Part shown: positions 1-8,153 of the stretch, one piece after another
Layout of the letters: the number at the start of each line of letters is the position of its first letter
Numbering within the stretch: the stretch's first letter is position 1
From: Vibrio maerlii
GTDB taxonomy: Bacteria; Pseudomonadota; Gammaproteobacteria; Enterobacterales; Vibrionaceae
Reading direction: 5' to 3'
Assembly (NCBI RefSeq): GCF_003415655.1
Contig: NZ_QRHC01000011.1
Location: 95,558 to 159,557, forward strand
DNA length: 64,000 nt
Translations under genes and position numbers: made by a program
Notes under the pieces: model-generated
Seen by the model: only the letters and a program-made list of their open reading frames with translations
Databases searched by the model: none
What the model was told of the DNA's origin: nothing

Positions 1-48
1 GCCAACCGCTAAGGCCGGGAAAAAGAGTAACTTACGGCTAATTTTCAT
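1..48 (-). CDS. Start of an unidentified gene downstream of the TetR regulator (partial)
   Basis: Only the first 16 codons are in the window, reading MKISRKLLFFPALAVG. This looks like the positively charged start plus hydrophobic core of a signal peptide or lipoprotein leader. The ATG at 48 overlaps the last 11 bases of the TetR-family gene, so the two are translationally coupled in one minus-strand operon. In vibrios a TetR gene in this position is often followed by the periplasmic adaptor of an RND efflux pump (vexRAB type); that identity is an inference from context, not from the 16 residues. Confidence 0.6.
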   Translation of the reverse strand, partial: MKISRKLLFFPALAVG

Positions 49-694
49 TGATATATCCTTGTTCTACAGCCAAAAACCCATGGCTCATCAATTTTATGTT
101 GTGCTCAAGAAGCTCGGAGAGAAATTCTTCATTTAATTCAATATCATGCATGTACAACATGGCAGGTGGTGCGATAAATGGAAAGACCATCAGTGATATA
201 TAAGACAAGCGACACAATTTTGGGTCCATATCAGGGCGTAATATCCCGCTGTCAGTCAACTTCTGAGCCAGTGCCCCCTGCATCGGTGTTTTTACGTCTT
301 TAAAAACCTTCTCCATCAGCCGACGCTGTGTTTGTGAAGGCGGCATATACATCACTTGAGCAATCAGACGAGGGAACTGAGGCAGCTTATTCATCTCTCG
401 ATAATAGGTTCTCATCAAGTCCAAAAAGCTCTCGGTGCTGCTCGACTCAAGTAATACACTCATACGCTCGAACATTGGGGCTAAGGTTTCGCGCAACATG
501 GTTTCAAACAATCCTTCCTTGTTGCCGAAGTAATATCGGATCAACGAGCTGTTCACGCCTGCTTTTTGTGCAATAAGCCGGATCGACACCTTGTCGTAAG
601 CCATGACCATAAATAGATCCCGAGCGTGAGTGATCAACCTAACTCGCGCATCGGTTTTGTTGGTTGGTCGCCCCACCTTACGGCTTTCTTCCAT
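38..694 (-). CDS. TetR/AcrR-family transcriptional repressor
   Basis: A 218-residue DNA-binding regulator. Residues about 15-60 form the TetR N-terminal domain, with the helix-turn-helix around residues 38-57 (IRLIAQKAGVNSSLIRYYF) followed by the typical FGNKEGLFE motif. The remaining about 150 residues are the helical ligand-binding and dimerisation domain, which does not reveal the ligand. It is first in a minus-strand unit, with its stop codon overlapped by the start of the next gene, so it probably controls that neighbour, perhaps an efflux pump. It is divergent from the leucine operon but 250 bases from its leader, with no sign that it controls leu. Resemblance to VexR-like regulators is likely but unproven. 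Confidence 0.85.
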   Translation of the reverse strand: MEESRKVGRPTNKTDARVRLITHARDLFMVMAYDKVSIRLIAQKAGVNSSLIRYYFGNKEGLFETMLRETLAPMFERMSVLLESSSTESFLDLMRTYYREMNKLPQFPRLIAQVMYMPPSQTQRRLMEKVFKDVKTPMQGALAQKLTDSGILRPDMDPKLCRLSYISLMVFPFIAPPAMLYMHDIELNEEFLSELLEHNIKLMSHGFLAVEQGYINEN

Positions 695-881
695 CGCAAT
701 GTCTACTTTATTAAGAAATTCACCAATTGATTAATTATAGATTGATGAAGATTAACTCTATACCAGTTTAATTCGCCGTATTTCATCAAGTGATGAATTA
801 GTGATTTTGAACAAATAAATCGTCAAAAAAGCATCACAAGTTGGATATGTGTAAAAATTGTAGCTAATTCGGTTTTAAAGG

Positions 882-910
882 TTGACCTAAGTAGGTTACT
901 GCGGTACTAA
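882..910 (+). promoter_or_regulatory. Probable sigma-70 promoter of the leucine operon
   Basis: TTGACC at 882-887 and TACTAA at 905-910 are separated by exactly 17 bases. Transcription would start near 917, leaving a short 5' segment before the leader peptide ATG at 946. The position upstream of leader, attenuator and leuA fits a leu operon promoter. Confidence 0.7.
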
Positions 911-945
911 TTTAGTAACTTAATTTTGTGGAATGTTGTTCTATT

Positions 946-1008
946 ATGACTTCTCGTTTTTCTCTCCTGCTGAAACTCCTCCTAATCGTGAAAATATCGC
1001 GCGGGTAA
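946..1008 (+). CDS. leuL: Leucine operon leader peptide
   Basis: A 20-codon ORF (ATG 946, TAA 1006-1008) upstream of leuA that contains six leucine codons, three in a row at codons 7-9 and three at codons 11-13, followed by Ile, Val and Ile. This is the signature of a ribosome-stalling leader peptide: shortage of charged tRNA-Leu stalls the ribosome on the Leu run and changes folding of the downstream RNA. A hairpin with a T-run follows 36 bases after its stop codon. Another ORF covering this stretch in a different frame lacks these properties. The product itself is expected to have no function beyond its translation. Confidence 0.9.
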   Translation: MTSRFSLLLKLLLIVKISRG

Positions 1009-1069
1009 GCAGTGGACTAAAAACACCACATCGAATTTTTAAGACCCGCACTCAACTGCGGGTTTTTTT
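1001..1069 (+). promoter_or_regulatory. Transcription attenuator of the leu operon
   Basis: The terminator stem is ACCCGCA (1044-1050) with TGCGGGT (1057-1063), a 6-base loop and a T-run to 1069. The segment GCGGGT at 1001-1006, which overlaps the leuL stop codon, is an exact complement of ACCCGC (1044-1049) and can form the competing antiterminator. A ribosome finishing leuL would cover 1001-1006 and allow termination. A ribosome stalled on the Leu codons leaves it free to pair. Confidence 0.85.
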
Positions 1070-1137
1070 ATATCTTTTGGACAGTACGAAAACGATTAAC
1101 CTGCACAAAGTGCACTCAAATCAGTAAGGAAGCAAAC

Positions 1138-2685
1138 ATGAGCGATCAAGTCATTATCTTCGACACCACGTTACGTGATGGCGAACAAGCGTTGTCAGCA
1201 AGCTTGACGGTTAAAGAAAAACTGCAAATTGCCTACGCGCTAGAGCGACTGGGTGTTGATGTGATTGAAGCTGGCTTCCCAATTTCGTCTCCTGGTGATT
1301 TTGAGTCGGTTCAGACTATCGCTCGCAACATCAAAAACAGTCGAATCTGTGCACTTTCTCGCGCTGTACCAAAAGATATTGATGCAGCAGCAGAAGCGCT
1401 AAAAGTGGCTGACCAGTTCCGTATCCACACTTTCATTTCAACGTCTACGGTGCACGTACAAGACAAATTACGTCGTAGCTACGATGACGTGGTTGAGATG
1501 GGCGTGAAAGCGGTTAAGCATGCACGTAACTACACTGACGACGTCGAATTCTCATGTGAAGATGCGGGTCGTACTCCAATTGACAACCTATGTCGTATGG
1601 TTGAAGCCGCTATCGATGCTGGTGCACGCACCATCAATATCCCAGATACCGTTGGCTACACAGTACCAAGTGAGTTCGGCGGCATCATTCAAACCCTTTT
1701 CAACCGTGTTCCAAATATCGATAAAGCCATCATTTCTGTTCACTGTCACGATGACCTAGGCATGTCAGTTGCCAACTCAATCGCGGCAGTACAAGCCGGT
1801 GCTCGTCAGATCGAAGGTACCATCAACGGTATTGGTGAGCGTGCGGGTAACTGTTCACTTGAAGAAGTGGCAATGATCTTGAAGCTTCGTGAGTCTGTAA
1901 TTGGTGCAGGAACAAATCTAAATCATCAAGAGATCAGCCGCACGAGTAAGCTAGTAAGCCAGCTATGTAACATGCCTATCCAAGATAACAAGGCAGTGGT
2001 TGGAGCGAATGCGTTCGTTCATTCTTCAGGTATTCACCAAGATGGCATGCTAAAGAATAAGAATACTTACGAGATCATGACGCCTGAGTCGATAGGCCTT
2101 AAGAACCAAGCACTTAACCTAACTAGCCGCTCTGGTCGTGCTGCCGTTAAGAGCCACATGGATTCAATGGGATACAAAGAAGAAGAGTACAACCTAGATG
2201 CTTTGTATGCCGACTTCTTAAAGCTGGCTGACCGTAAAGGTCAAGTATTCGATTACGACCTAGAAGCATTGATGCACTTCTCGAACCTTCGTGAAGAAGA
2301 CGATTTCTACAAGTTGAACTACCTAAGTGTGCAATCGGGTAGCATCATGGCGACCACCAGCGTGAAAATGCAATGTGGCGATGAAGAGACGTCTGAAGCA
2401 GCGGTTGGTAATGGACCTGTTGATGCGCTTTACCAATGTATCTATCGCATCACTGGGTATGATATTGTTTTGGATAAGTTTGACCTAACCGCAAAAGGTG
2501 AAGGTGAAGATGGCTTAGGACAAGCTGACATCATCGCCAATTACAAAGGTCGTAAGTACCACGGTACAGGCGTTTCCACAGATATCGTCGAAGCTTCTGG
2601 TCAAGCGCTATTGCACGTAATTAATAGCATTCACCGTGCAGACAAGATTGCTGAAATCAAACAGCAAAAAATCGCAGCCGTTTAA
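1138..2685 (+). CDS. leuA: 2-isopropylmalate synthase
   Basis: Catalyses the first committed step of leucine synthesis, condensing acetyl-CoA with 2-oxoisovalerate in the cytoplasm. The protein has 515 residues, normal for the long bacterial LeuA type. The TIM-barrel catalytic domain begins with DTTLRDGEQ (residues 9-17), which carries the metal-binding Asp. HCHDD (202-206) supplies the metal-binding histidines. The C-terminal region after about residue 390 is the LeuA allosteric domain for leucine feedback inhibition. The ATG at 1138 follows AAGGAAGC with good spacing. It is the first structural gene after the leuL attenuator and is followed 113 bases later by leuB. Confidence 0.97.
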   Translation: MSDQVIIFDTTLRDGEQALSASLTVKEKLQIAYALERLGVDVIEAGFPISSPGDFESVQTIARNIKNSRICALSRAVPKDIDAAAEALKVADQFRIHTFISTSTVHVQDKLRRSYDDVVEMGVKAVKHARNYTDDVEFSCEDAGRTPIDNLCRMVEAAIDAGARTINIPDTVGYTVPSEFGGIIQTLFNRVPNIDKAIISVHCHDDLGMSVANSIAAVQAGARQIEGTINGIGERAGNCSLEEVAMILKLRESVIGAGTNLNHQEISRTSKLVSQLCNMPIQDNKAVVGANAFVHSSGIHQDGMLKNKNTYEIMTPESIGLKNQALNLTSRSGRAAVKSHMDSMGYKEEEYNLDALYADFLKLADRKGQVFDYDLEALMHFSNLREEDDFYKLNYLSVQSGSIMATTSVKMQCGDEETSEAAVGNGPVDALYQCIYRITGYDIVLDKFDLTAKGEGEDGLGQADIIANYKGRKYHGTGVSTDIVEASGQALLHVINSIHRADKIAEIKQQKIAAV

Positions 2686-2706
2686 GCTCATTTTCGGTTC
2701 TAGTAC

Positions 2707-2730
2707 CCCTGAGCTGGTCGGGGCTCAGGG
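2707..2730 (+). other. Intercistronic hairpin between leuA and leuB
   Basis: CCCTGAGC (2707-2714) pairs perfectly with GCTCAGGG (2723-2730) across an 8-base loop. No T-run follows (ATGATAAATTT), so it is more likely an mRNA 3'-end stabiliser or processing site than an efficient terminator. Confidence 0.6.
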
Positions 2731-2798
2731 ATGATAAATTTAAGGTAGATTAGGGCGTATTGCTCTAATAAAGCTCAAAGAAAAATTAAAGGATTAAC

Positions 2799-3890
2799 AT
2801 GACAGACAAGACGTACAAGATCGCCGTATTACCAGGCGACGGCATTGGCCCAGAAGTAATGGCTCAAGCAGAAAAAGTACTAAACGCTATCGAAACTAAG
2901 CATGGCGTAGTATTTGAGCGCGAAGAGCACGATGTTGGCGGCATTGCGATTGATAACCATGGCTGCCCACTTCCAGAGAGCACAGTAAAAGCGTGCGAAG
3001 AATCAGATGCGGTACTATTCGGCTCTGTTGGCGGTCCTAAGTGGGAACACCTTCCACCCAATGACCAACCAGAGCGTGGCGCGCTACTTCCACTGCGTAA
3101 ACACTTCCAGTTGTTCTGTAACCTTCGCCCTGCACAAATTCACAAAGGTCTAGAAGCGTTCTCACCACTGCGTGCAGATATCTCAGGCAATGGCTTTGAC
3201 ATCGTTGTTGTACGTGAGCTAACCGGCGGTATCTACTTCGGTCAGCCAAAAGGTCGTGAAGGCGAAGGTCCAAACGAAAAAGCGTTCGACACTGAGGTTT
3301 ACCACCGCTTTGAGATTGAGCGTATCGCTAAGATTGCGTTTGAGTCAGCACGTCTACGCGACAAGAAAGTTTGTTCAATCGATAAAGCAAACGTACTTCA
3401 GAGCTCTATCCTATGGCGCGAAGTGGTTGAAGAGATCGCAAAAGACTACCCAGATGTTGAGCTGTCACACATGTACATCGACAACGCAACGATGCAGCTG
3501 ATCAAAGATCCTTCACAGTTCGACGTAATGCTTTGTTCAAACATCTTCGGTGACATCATCTCTGATGAGTGTGCAATGATCACTGGCTCAATGGGCATGC
3601 TTCCTTCTGCTTCACTTAACGAAAGCAAATTCGGTCTATACGAGCCCGCTGGCGGCAGCGCACCAGACATCGCAGGCAAAAACATTGCTAACCCAGTAGC
3701 ACAAATCCTATCTGCGGCGCTAATGCTGCGTTACAGCCTAGGCGAAGAGGCAGCAGCTCAAGATATTGAAGCCGCAGTTTCTAAAGCGCTATCAGCTGGC
3801 GAGCTAACGGGTGACCTTTCAGGAGACAAGCCAGCATTATCGACTTCAGAGATGGGCGATAAGATCGCTGAGTACATCTTGAACTCATAA
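2799..3890 (+). CDS. leuB: 3-isopropylmalate dehydrogenase
   Basis: Third enzyme of leucine synthesis: NAD-dependent oxidative decarboxylation of 3-isopropylmalate to 2-oxoisocaproate. The protein has 363 residues, the usual length for the family. PGDGIGPEV lies near the N-terminus, the substrate and Mg-binding segment VVRELTGGIYFG in the middle, and the NAD-binding GGSAPDIAGKNIANP stretch towards the C-terminus. It follows leuA in the same orientation and is separated from leuC by 200 bases that hold a hairpin and an ERIC-like element, so the last two genes may be expressed at a different level. Confidence 0.97.
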   Translation: MTDKTYKIAVLPGDGIGPEVMAQAEKVLNAIETKHGVVFEREEHDVGGIAIDNHGCPLPESTVKACEESDAVLFGSVGGPKWEHLPPNDQPERGALLPLRKHFQLFCNLRPAQIHKGLEAFSPLRADISGNGFDIVVVRELTGGIYFGQPKGREGEGPNEKAFDTEVYHRFEIERIAKIAFESARLRDKKVCSIDKANVLQSSILWREVVEEIAKDYPDVELSHMYIDNATMQLIKDPSQFDVMLCSNIFGDIISDECAMITGSMGMLPSASLNESKFGLYEPAGGSAPDIAGKNIANPVAQILSAALMLRYSLGEEAAAQDIEAAVSKALSAGELTGDLSGDKPALSTSEMGDKIAEYILNS

Positions 3891-3942
3891 TTACCGAACA
3901 CACAAACACAACAGATTATAAGTCGTCATAAACAATACCAAA

Positions 3943-3975
3943 CCAATGACAGAGGAGCTTCCTCTAAGTCATTGG
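3943..3975 (+). other. Strong stem-loop between leuB and leuC
   Basis: CCAATGAC (3943-3950) pairs with GTCATTGG (3968-3975), and inside it AGAGGA (3951-3956) pairs with TCCTCT (3960-3965), giving a nearly continuous 14-bp stem. No T-run follows. The right arm is the outer end of an ERIC-like element, so the left arm may be a copy of that end in inverted orientation. Confidence 0.7.
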
Positions 3976-4084
3976 TACTACAGCAAGACAGCGAGCGCAT
4001 TTAGCCCTATGAGCTTAGTTTTCCTAAATGATTTGGGTAAAATGAATGAAGCCAACGCAGTTGTAGTGACAAGGACGACGAGGA
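3959..4084 (+). repeat. Divergent ERIC-like repeat in the leuB-leuC gap
   Basis: About 125 bases resemble the two clearer ERIC-like elements of this window: an AATTGG-like outer end (GTCATTGGTACTACAGC), then the central AGCCCTATGAGC and TGATTTGGGT blocks, then GTTGTAGTGACAAGG, which parallels the GTTGCAGCTTGAAG right end. The match is degenerate and the boundaries are approximate. Its right edge contains GAGGAAG, the leuC ribosome-binding site. Confidence 0.5.
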
Positions 4085-4090
4085 AGAGCA

Positions 4091-5488
4091 ATGGGCAAAA
4101 CATTATACGAGAAGGTTTACGATGCACACGTTGCCGTAGCCGCTGAGGGTGAAAACCCAATTTTATACATCGACCGTCACTTGGTTCACGAAGTAACCTC
4201 CCCACAGGCGTTTGATGGTCTACGAGAGAAAGGTCGCAAGGTTCGTCAGGTAAGCAAGACATTTGCAACCATGGACCACAACGTTTCTACGCAAACTAAA
4301 GACATCAATGCATCAGGTGAGATGGCACGTATCCAAATGGAAACGCTATCGAAGAACTGTGAAGAGTTTGGTGTGACGCTTTACGACATCAACCACAAAT
4401 ACCAAGGTATTGTGCACGTGATGGGCCCTGAGCTAGGTATTACTCTACCAGGCATGACGATTGTTTGTGGTGACTCACACACTGCAACGCACGGCGCATT
4501 TGGCTCATTAGCATTTGGTATCGGTACGTCTGAGGTTGAGCACGTTCTAGCCACTCAAACGCTAAAACAAGCACGTGCTAAAACGATGAAGATCGAAGTG
4601 AAAGGCAAAGTCGCACCAGGCATCACGGCAAAAGATATCGTGCTGGCCATCATCGGTGAAACCACAGCGGCGGGCGGTACTGGCTACGTTGTTGAATTCT
4701 GTGGTGAAGCGATTACTGACCTTACAATGGAAGGTCGTATGACGGTATGTAACATGGCTATCGAACTAGGTGCTAAAGCTGGTCTTATTGGTCCTGATGA
4801 AACCACGTTTGAATACATCAAGGGCCGTAAGTTTGCACCACAAGGTGAAGACCTAGAAGCGGCAATTGAATACTGGTCATCTCTGAAAACCGACGATGAT
4901 GCCGAGTTTGATGCAGTGGTTACGCTAAACGCAGCAGACATCAAACCTCAGGTGACTTGGGGTACGAATCCTGGCCAGGTAATTTCAGTCGACACACCTA
5001 TCCCTGCTCCAGAGAGCTTTGCTGACCCTGTAGAGAAAGCATCTGCTGAAAAAGCACTGGGCTACATGGGCTTGCGAGCTGGCACTAAACTATCAGACTA
5101 CCCCGTAGACAAAGTTTTCGTGGGCTCTTGTACTAACTCACGTATCGAAGATATGCGCGCAGCAGCAGCAGTGGCGAAGGGTAAAAAAGTTGCCTCTCAT
5201 GTTCAGGCGCTTATCGTTCCTGGTTCAGAGCAAGTGAAAGCGCAAGCGGAAGCAGAAGGTTTAGACGTTATCTTCAAAGAAGCTGGTTTTGAATGGCGTC
5301 TACCAGGCTGTTCTATGTGTCTAGCAATGAACAACGATCGCCTTGGTCCACAACAACGCTGTGCATCAACCTCAAACCGTAACTTTGAGGGTCGCCAAGG
5401 TCGTGACGGTCGCACCCACCTAGTGAGCCCTGCAATGGCAGCGGCAGCAGCAATTGCTGGTCACTTTGTTGATATTCGTGAAGTATAA
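4091..5488 (+). CDS. leuC: 3-isopropylmalate dehydratase, large subunit
   Basis: Aconitase-type iron-sulfur subunit. With LeuD it isomerises 2-isopropylmalate to 3-isopropylmalate. It has 465 residues, and the [4Fe-4S] ligands are visible as C347 (GSCTNSR), C407 and C410 (PGCSMC). The ATG at 4091 has AGGAAGAG upstream. leuD follows 11 bases after the stop, so the two subunits are co-translated. The start region abuts an ERIC-like repeat. Confidence 0.97.
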   Translation: MGKTLYEKVYDAHVAVAAEGENPILYIDRHLVHEVTSPQAFDGLREKGRKVRQVSKTFATMDHNVSTQTKDINASGEMARIQMETLSKNCEEFGVTLYDINHKYQGIVHVMGPELGITLPGMTIVCGDSHTATHGAFGSLAFGIGTSEVEHVLATQTLKQARAKTMKIEVKGKVAPGITAKDIVLAIIGETTAAGGTGYVVEFCGEAITDLTMEGRMTVCNMAIELGAKAGLIGPDETTFEYIKGRKFAPQGEDLEAAIEYWSSLKTDDDAEFDAVVTLNAADIKPQVTWGTNPGQVISVDTPIPAPESFADPVEKASAEKALGYMGLRAGTKLSDYPVDKVFVGSCTNSRIEDMRAAAAVAKGKKVASHVQALIVPGSEQVKAQAEAEGLDVIFKEAGFEWRLPGCSMCLAMNNDRLGPQQRCASTSNRNFEGRQGRDGRTHLVSPAMAAAAAIAGHFVDIREV

Positions 5489-5499
5489 GGAGAGTAATC

Positions 5500-6102
5500 A
5501 TGTCAGGTTTTAAACAGCACACAGGCTTGGTTGTTCCTCTAGATGCAGCGAACGTCGATACCGATGCCATTATCCCGAAGCAGTTCCTGCAAAAGGTTTC
5601 TCGCCTAGGTTTTGGTAAGCACCTTTTCCACGATTGGCGCTTCCTAGATGACGCAGGCGAACAGCCAAACCCAGAGTTCATTATGAATGCCCCACGCTAC
5701 CAAGGTGCGTCTATCCTACTAGCACGTGAAAACTTTGGTTGTGGTTCATCTCGTGAACACGCACCATGGGCACTCGCGGATTACGGTATCAAGGCGATGA
5801 TCGCGCCTAGCTTTGCAGATATCTTCTACGGAAACTCAATCAATAACCAAATGGTTCCTGTTCGCCTAACTGAGCAAGAAGTGGATGAGATTTTCCAGTT
5901 CGTTGAAGCTAACGAAGGTTCACAAGTTGAGGTAGACCTAGAAGCAAACGTGGTTCGTGCAAACGGCAAAGAATATTCATTTGAGATTGATGAATTCCGT
6001 CGTCACTGTCTCCTAAACGGTTTGGATAACATTGGTTTGACGCTGCAACATGAAGACAAGATTTCAGCCTATGAAGATAAAATTCCGAGCTTTTTGAAAT
6101 AG
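5500..6102 (+). CDS. leuD: 3-isopropylmalate dehydratase, small subunit
   Basis: Small swivel-domain partner of LeuC, 200 residues as usual. It has the LeuD-type substrate-recognition segment with FGCGSSREHAPW around residues 77-90 and an N-terminal DTDAIIPKQFL segment. AGGAGAG precedes the ATG. It is the last gene of the leu operon, with a rho-independent terminator 45 bases after its stop. Confidence 0.97.
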   Translation: MSGFKQHTGLVVPLDAANVDTDAIIPKQFLQKVSRLGFGKHLFHDWRFLDDAGEQPNPEFIMNAPRYQGASILLARENFGCGSSREHAPWALADYGIKAMIAPSFADIFYGNSINNQMVPVRLTEQEVDEIFQFVEANEGSQVEVDLEANVVRANGKEYSFEIDEFRRHCLLNGLDNIGLTLQHEDKISAYEDKIPSFLK

Positions 6103-6146
6103 AAAATAGTTTCAAGGTTACAGGACGGGTTTCGACCTAAAATAGA

Positions 6147-6172
6147 AAGATTGGCTTCGGCCAATCTTTTTT
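6147..6172 (+). terminator. Rho-independent terminator of the leu operon
   Basis: AAGATTGGC (6147-6155), a TTCG tetraloop, and GCCAATCTT (6160-6168) followed by T's to 6172. Confidence 0.9.
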
Positions 6173-6263
6173 GTTTTCATTGCTTTTTATTTTCTAAGCA
6201 ATGAAAGAATCCTATCTTTTGCTTGGTCTATAGATAAAGAGTTTGAATTTAAGGGAATATTTT

Positions 6264-7043
6264 ATGGCGCGCTTACTCACCCTGTTTATCACGCTACTGT
6301 CTTTCCAAGCCTTTGCGGCTCCTAAATCGGAACTATGGCCGTTTTGGAATCAATCCAACCAAAGTAGTACTGACACCATTTCTCACCAAGCTTGGCAGAG
6401 TTTTCTTGATCGTTACCTAGTGCAAGATGGCGATTACACGCTGGTAAAATACGGCTCAGTTAGTAAGCAAGATAAACAGGCACTCAAAAACTACATCAAT
6501 GTCTTAGCGCAATTGGATCCTAGAGCTTATAACCAAGCTGAGCAGTATGCTTACTGGGTGAACTTATATAACGCGATTACTGTGGATTTGATTTTGGATG
6601 CCTACCCTGTGGAATCCATCACTAAGCTTGGCGGCTTCTTTAGCTTTGGCCCTTGGGGTAAAGATGTTATTGATATTCAAGGGCAAACCTTAACGTTGAA
6701 CGACATTGAGCACCGCATCCTACGCCCGATCTGGCAAGACCCTCGCTCCCACTACGCAGTAAACTGTGCAAGCTTAGGCTGCCCAAATCTGCAAGAGCAA
6801 GCATTCACCGCAGACAATACTGAAGCACTACTAGAGCAAGCGGCAAAAGACTTCGTAAACAGCCACAAAGGTGTACTAGTTAAATCAAACCAAGTCCAAC
6901 TCTCTTCCATCTACGATTGGTTCATCGCAGATTTCGGAACAGAGCAACAACTGCTAGATCATATAAACCAATACCGCGACCAACCAGTAAGCTCTCTAAG
7001 CAAGGTAAGCTACGAATACGACTGGTCCCTAAACAAAAAATAA
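6264..7043 (+). CDS. Exported DUF547-domain protein
   Basis: A 259-residue protein of unknown function. The N-terminus is a clear signal peptide (MARLLTLFITLLSFQAFA, cleaved before APKS), so it is periplasmic or otherwise exported. The rest matches the DUF547 pattern: a YWVNLYNAITVDLIL segment, NDIEHRILRP, then the conserved VNCASLGCPNL cysteine-containing motif. The reading frame extends upstream to a TTG at 6243, but ATG 6264 is preferred because AAGGGA lies 7 bases before it and it gives the normal signal peptide. It stands alone between the leu terminator and a convergent djlA. The Cys-x4-Cys pair suggests an enzyme-like active site, but no activity can be assigned. Confidence 0.85.
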   Translation: MARLLTLFITLLSFQAFAAPKSELWPFWNQSNQSSTDTISHQAWQSFLDRYLVQDGDYTLVKYGSVSKQDKQALKNYINVLAQLDPRAYNQAEQYAYWVNLYNAITVDLILDAYPVESITKLGGFFSFGPWGKDVIDIQGQTLTLNDIEHRILRPIWQDPRSHYAVNCASLGCPNLQEQAFTADNTEALLEQAAKDFVNSHKGVLVKSNQVQLSSIYDWFIADFGTEQQLLDHINQYRDQPVSSLSKVSYEYDWSLNKK

Positions 7044-7056
7044 CCACTAAAAACAA

Positions 7057-7093
7057 AGAAGAGCGGGGAAGCAAAATGCTTCCCCGCTCTTCT
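7057..7093. terminator. Large palindrome between convergent DUF547 gene and djlA
   Basis: AGAAGAGCGGGGAAGCA (7057-7073) and its exact complement (7077-7093) make a 17-bp stem with an AAA loop. On the minus strand it is followed by TTTGTTTTTA, so it should terminate djlA. On the plus strand the T-run is missing, though the stem could still stabilise the DUF547 mRNA end. Confidence 0.8.
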
Positions 7094-7136
7094 GAAAACT
7101 GACAACTGAAAGCGAAGCGCCCTGACTCCTGCTCTC

Positions 7137-7997
7137 TTACTTAAATCCTTTAACCTTTTTAATTAGGTCATAAGCATTCTGAATCTCTTGCGATTTTTCC
7201 TTCGCAACATTCATCATCTCTTTAGGTAGACCTTTTGCCATCAGCTTGTCAGGGTGGTGCTCATTCATTAGCTTACGATAAGCACGCTTCAACTCGCGAC
7301 TATCAGCCGACTCACTCACCCCCAAAACTTGGTAGGCATCGGCTAATTGATTAGCCTGTGAAGCCTGTTGCCATCCTCCAGAAGATTGTTGACCTTGCCC
7401 GCCAAAGCCCCCTTGGAAGCCTCCGCTCTGGTGAAAGCGAAATGCGGCTTCTTGAGCATGTAAACGACGGTCCAACTGAGCTTTAGAAAAACCAAGGCCT
7501 TGAGCAACACGATACAGAATCTCACGCTCACTTGGGTGTAAGTCACCATCGGCAAAGGCTGAAGATATTTGCAGTTCAATAAAGAATTGAATCAGATCAA
7601 ATCTCCCACCGGTTGAGTAACGCACTCCTTCTAAAACCTCTTCTAGTGGAAAATCGCTACTCTTACCTTCACGGAATGCATTTTGCGCTGCGGTGCGAGC
7701 CTCACCATGAATCCCCATTTTATCCATGATGGTCGTTACAACCTGAATCTCTTGCTGAGTCACCTGCCCTTTCGCTTTTGCTACGTGTCCCATAACAGAG
7801 AATGCCGCTTTAAAGAACTCCGCCTGACGTTCCGCTTGGCTTGGCCCACCACCAAAACCTCCTGACTGGAAGCCTCTTTGATTAAGTCGGCGAGCCTTAT
7901 CAAATTGATGCCCTAAAAACAGGCCAAATATTGCTCCGAATGGGCCTCCAAATAGGAAGCCGAAAAATCCCCCGAGGATCTTGCCAAAAATCTGCAT
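7137..7997 (-). CDS. djlA: Membrane-anchored co-chaperone DjlA
   Basis: A type III J-domain protein that stimulates DnaK at the inner membrane. The 286 residues comprise an N-terminal glycine-rich transmembrane segment (MQIFGKILGGFFGFLFGGP onward, with the FGxxFGLFLGHQFDKAR motif), a central TerB-like helical domain (about 55-170), a Gly/Gln-rich linker (about 195-220) and a C-terminal J domain ending at the C-terminus with the invariant HPD (NEHHPDKL). An in-frame start exists 21 codons upstream (8060), but ATG 7997 begins exactly where the family's N-terminus does. It is divergent from lptD, the same arrangement as in E. coli. Confidence 0.93.
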   Translation of the reverse strand: MQIFGKILGGFFGFLFGGPFGAIFGLFLGHQFDKARRLNQRGFQSGGFGGGPSQAERQAEFFKAAFSVMGHVAKAKGQVTQQEIQVVTTIMDKMGIHGEARTAAQNAFREGKSSDFPLEEVLEGVRYSTGGRFDLIQFFIELQISSAFADGDLHPSEREILYRVAQGLGFSKAQLDRRLHAQEAAFRFHQSGGFQGGFGGQGQQSSGGWQQASQANQLADAYQVLGVSESADSRELKRAYRKLMNEHHPDKLMAKGLPKEMMNVAKEKSQEIQNAYDLIKKVKGFK

Positions 7998-8153
7998 TAT
8001 TGTGCTCTCAACTGTGAATTTTTGTTGTGTTGCATGGTCATATAGTGCTGACTGTATCATTTTCCTTTATGATAGGAAGGTTTCAATAAAGGTTTGGTCA
8101 GTCTTCTTTTTTGCAGCCAAATGAATCTTAGTTATACAGGACAGTTCAACTCA

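Noticed and set aside
933..1127. A 64-codon ORF upstream of leuA
   Set aside because: It lies in a different frame over the leuL leader and attenuator. The 20-codon Leu-rich frame explains the region better.
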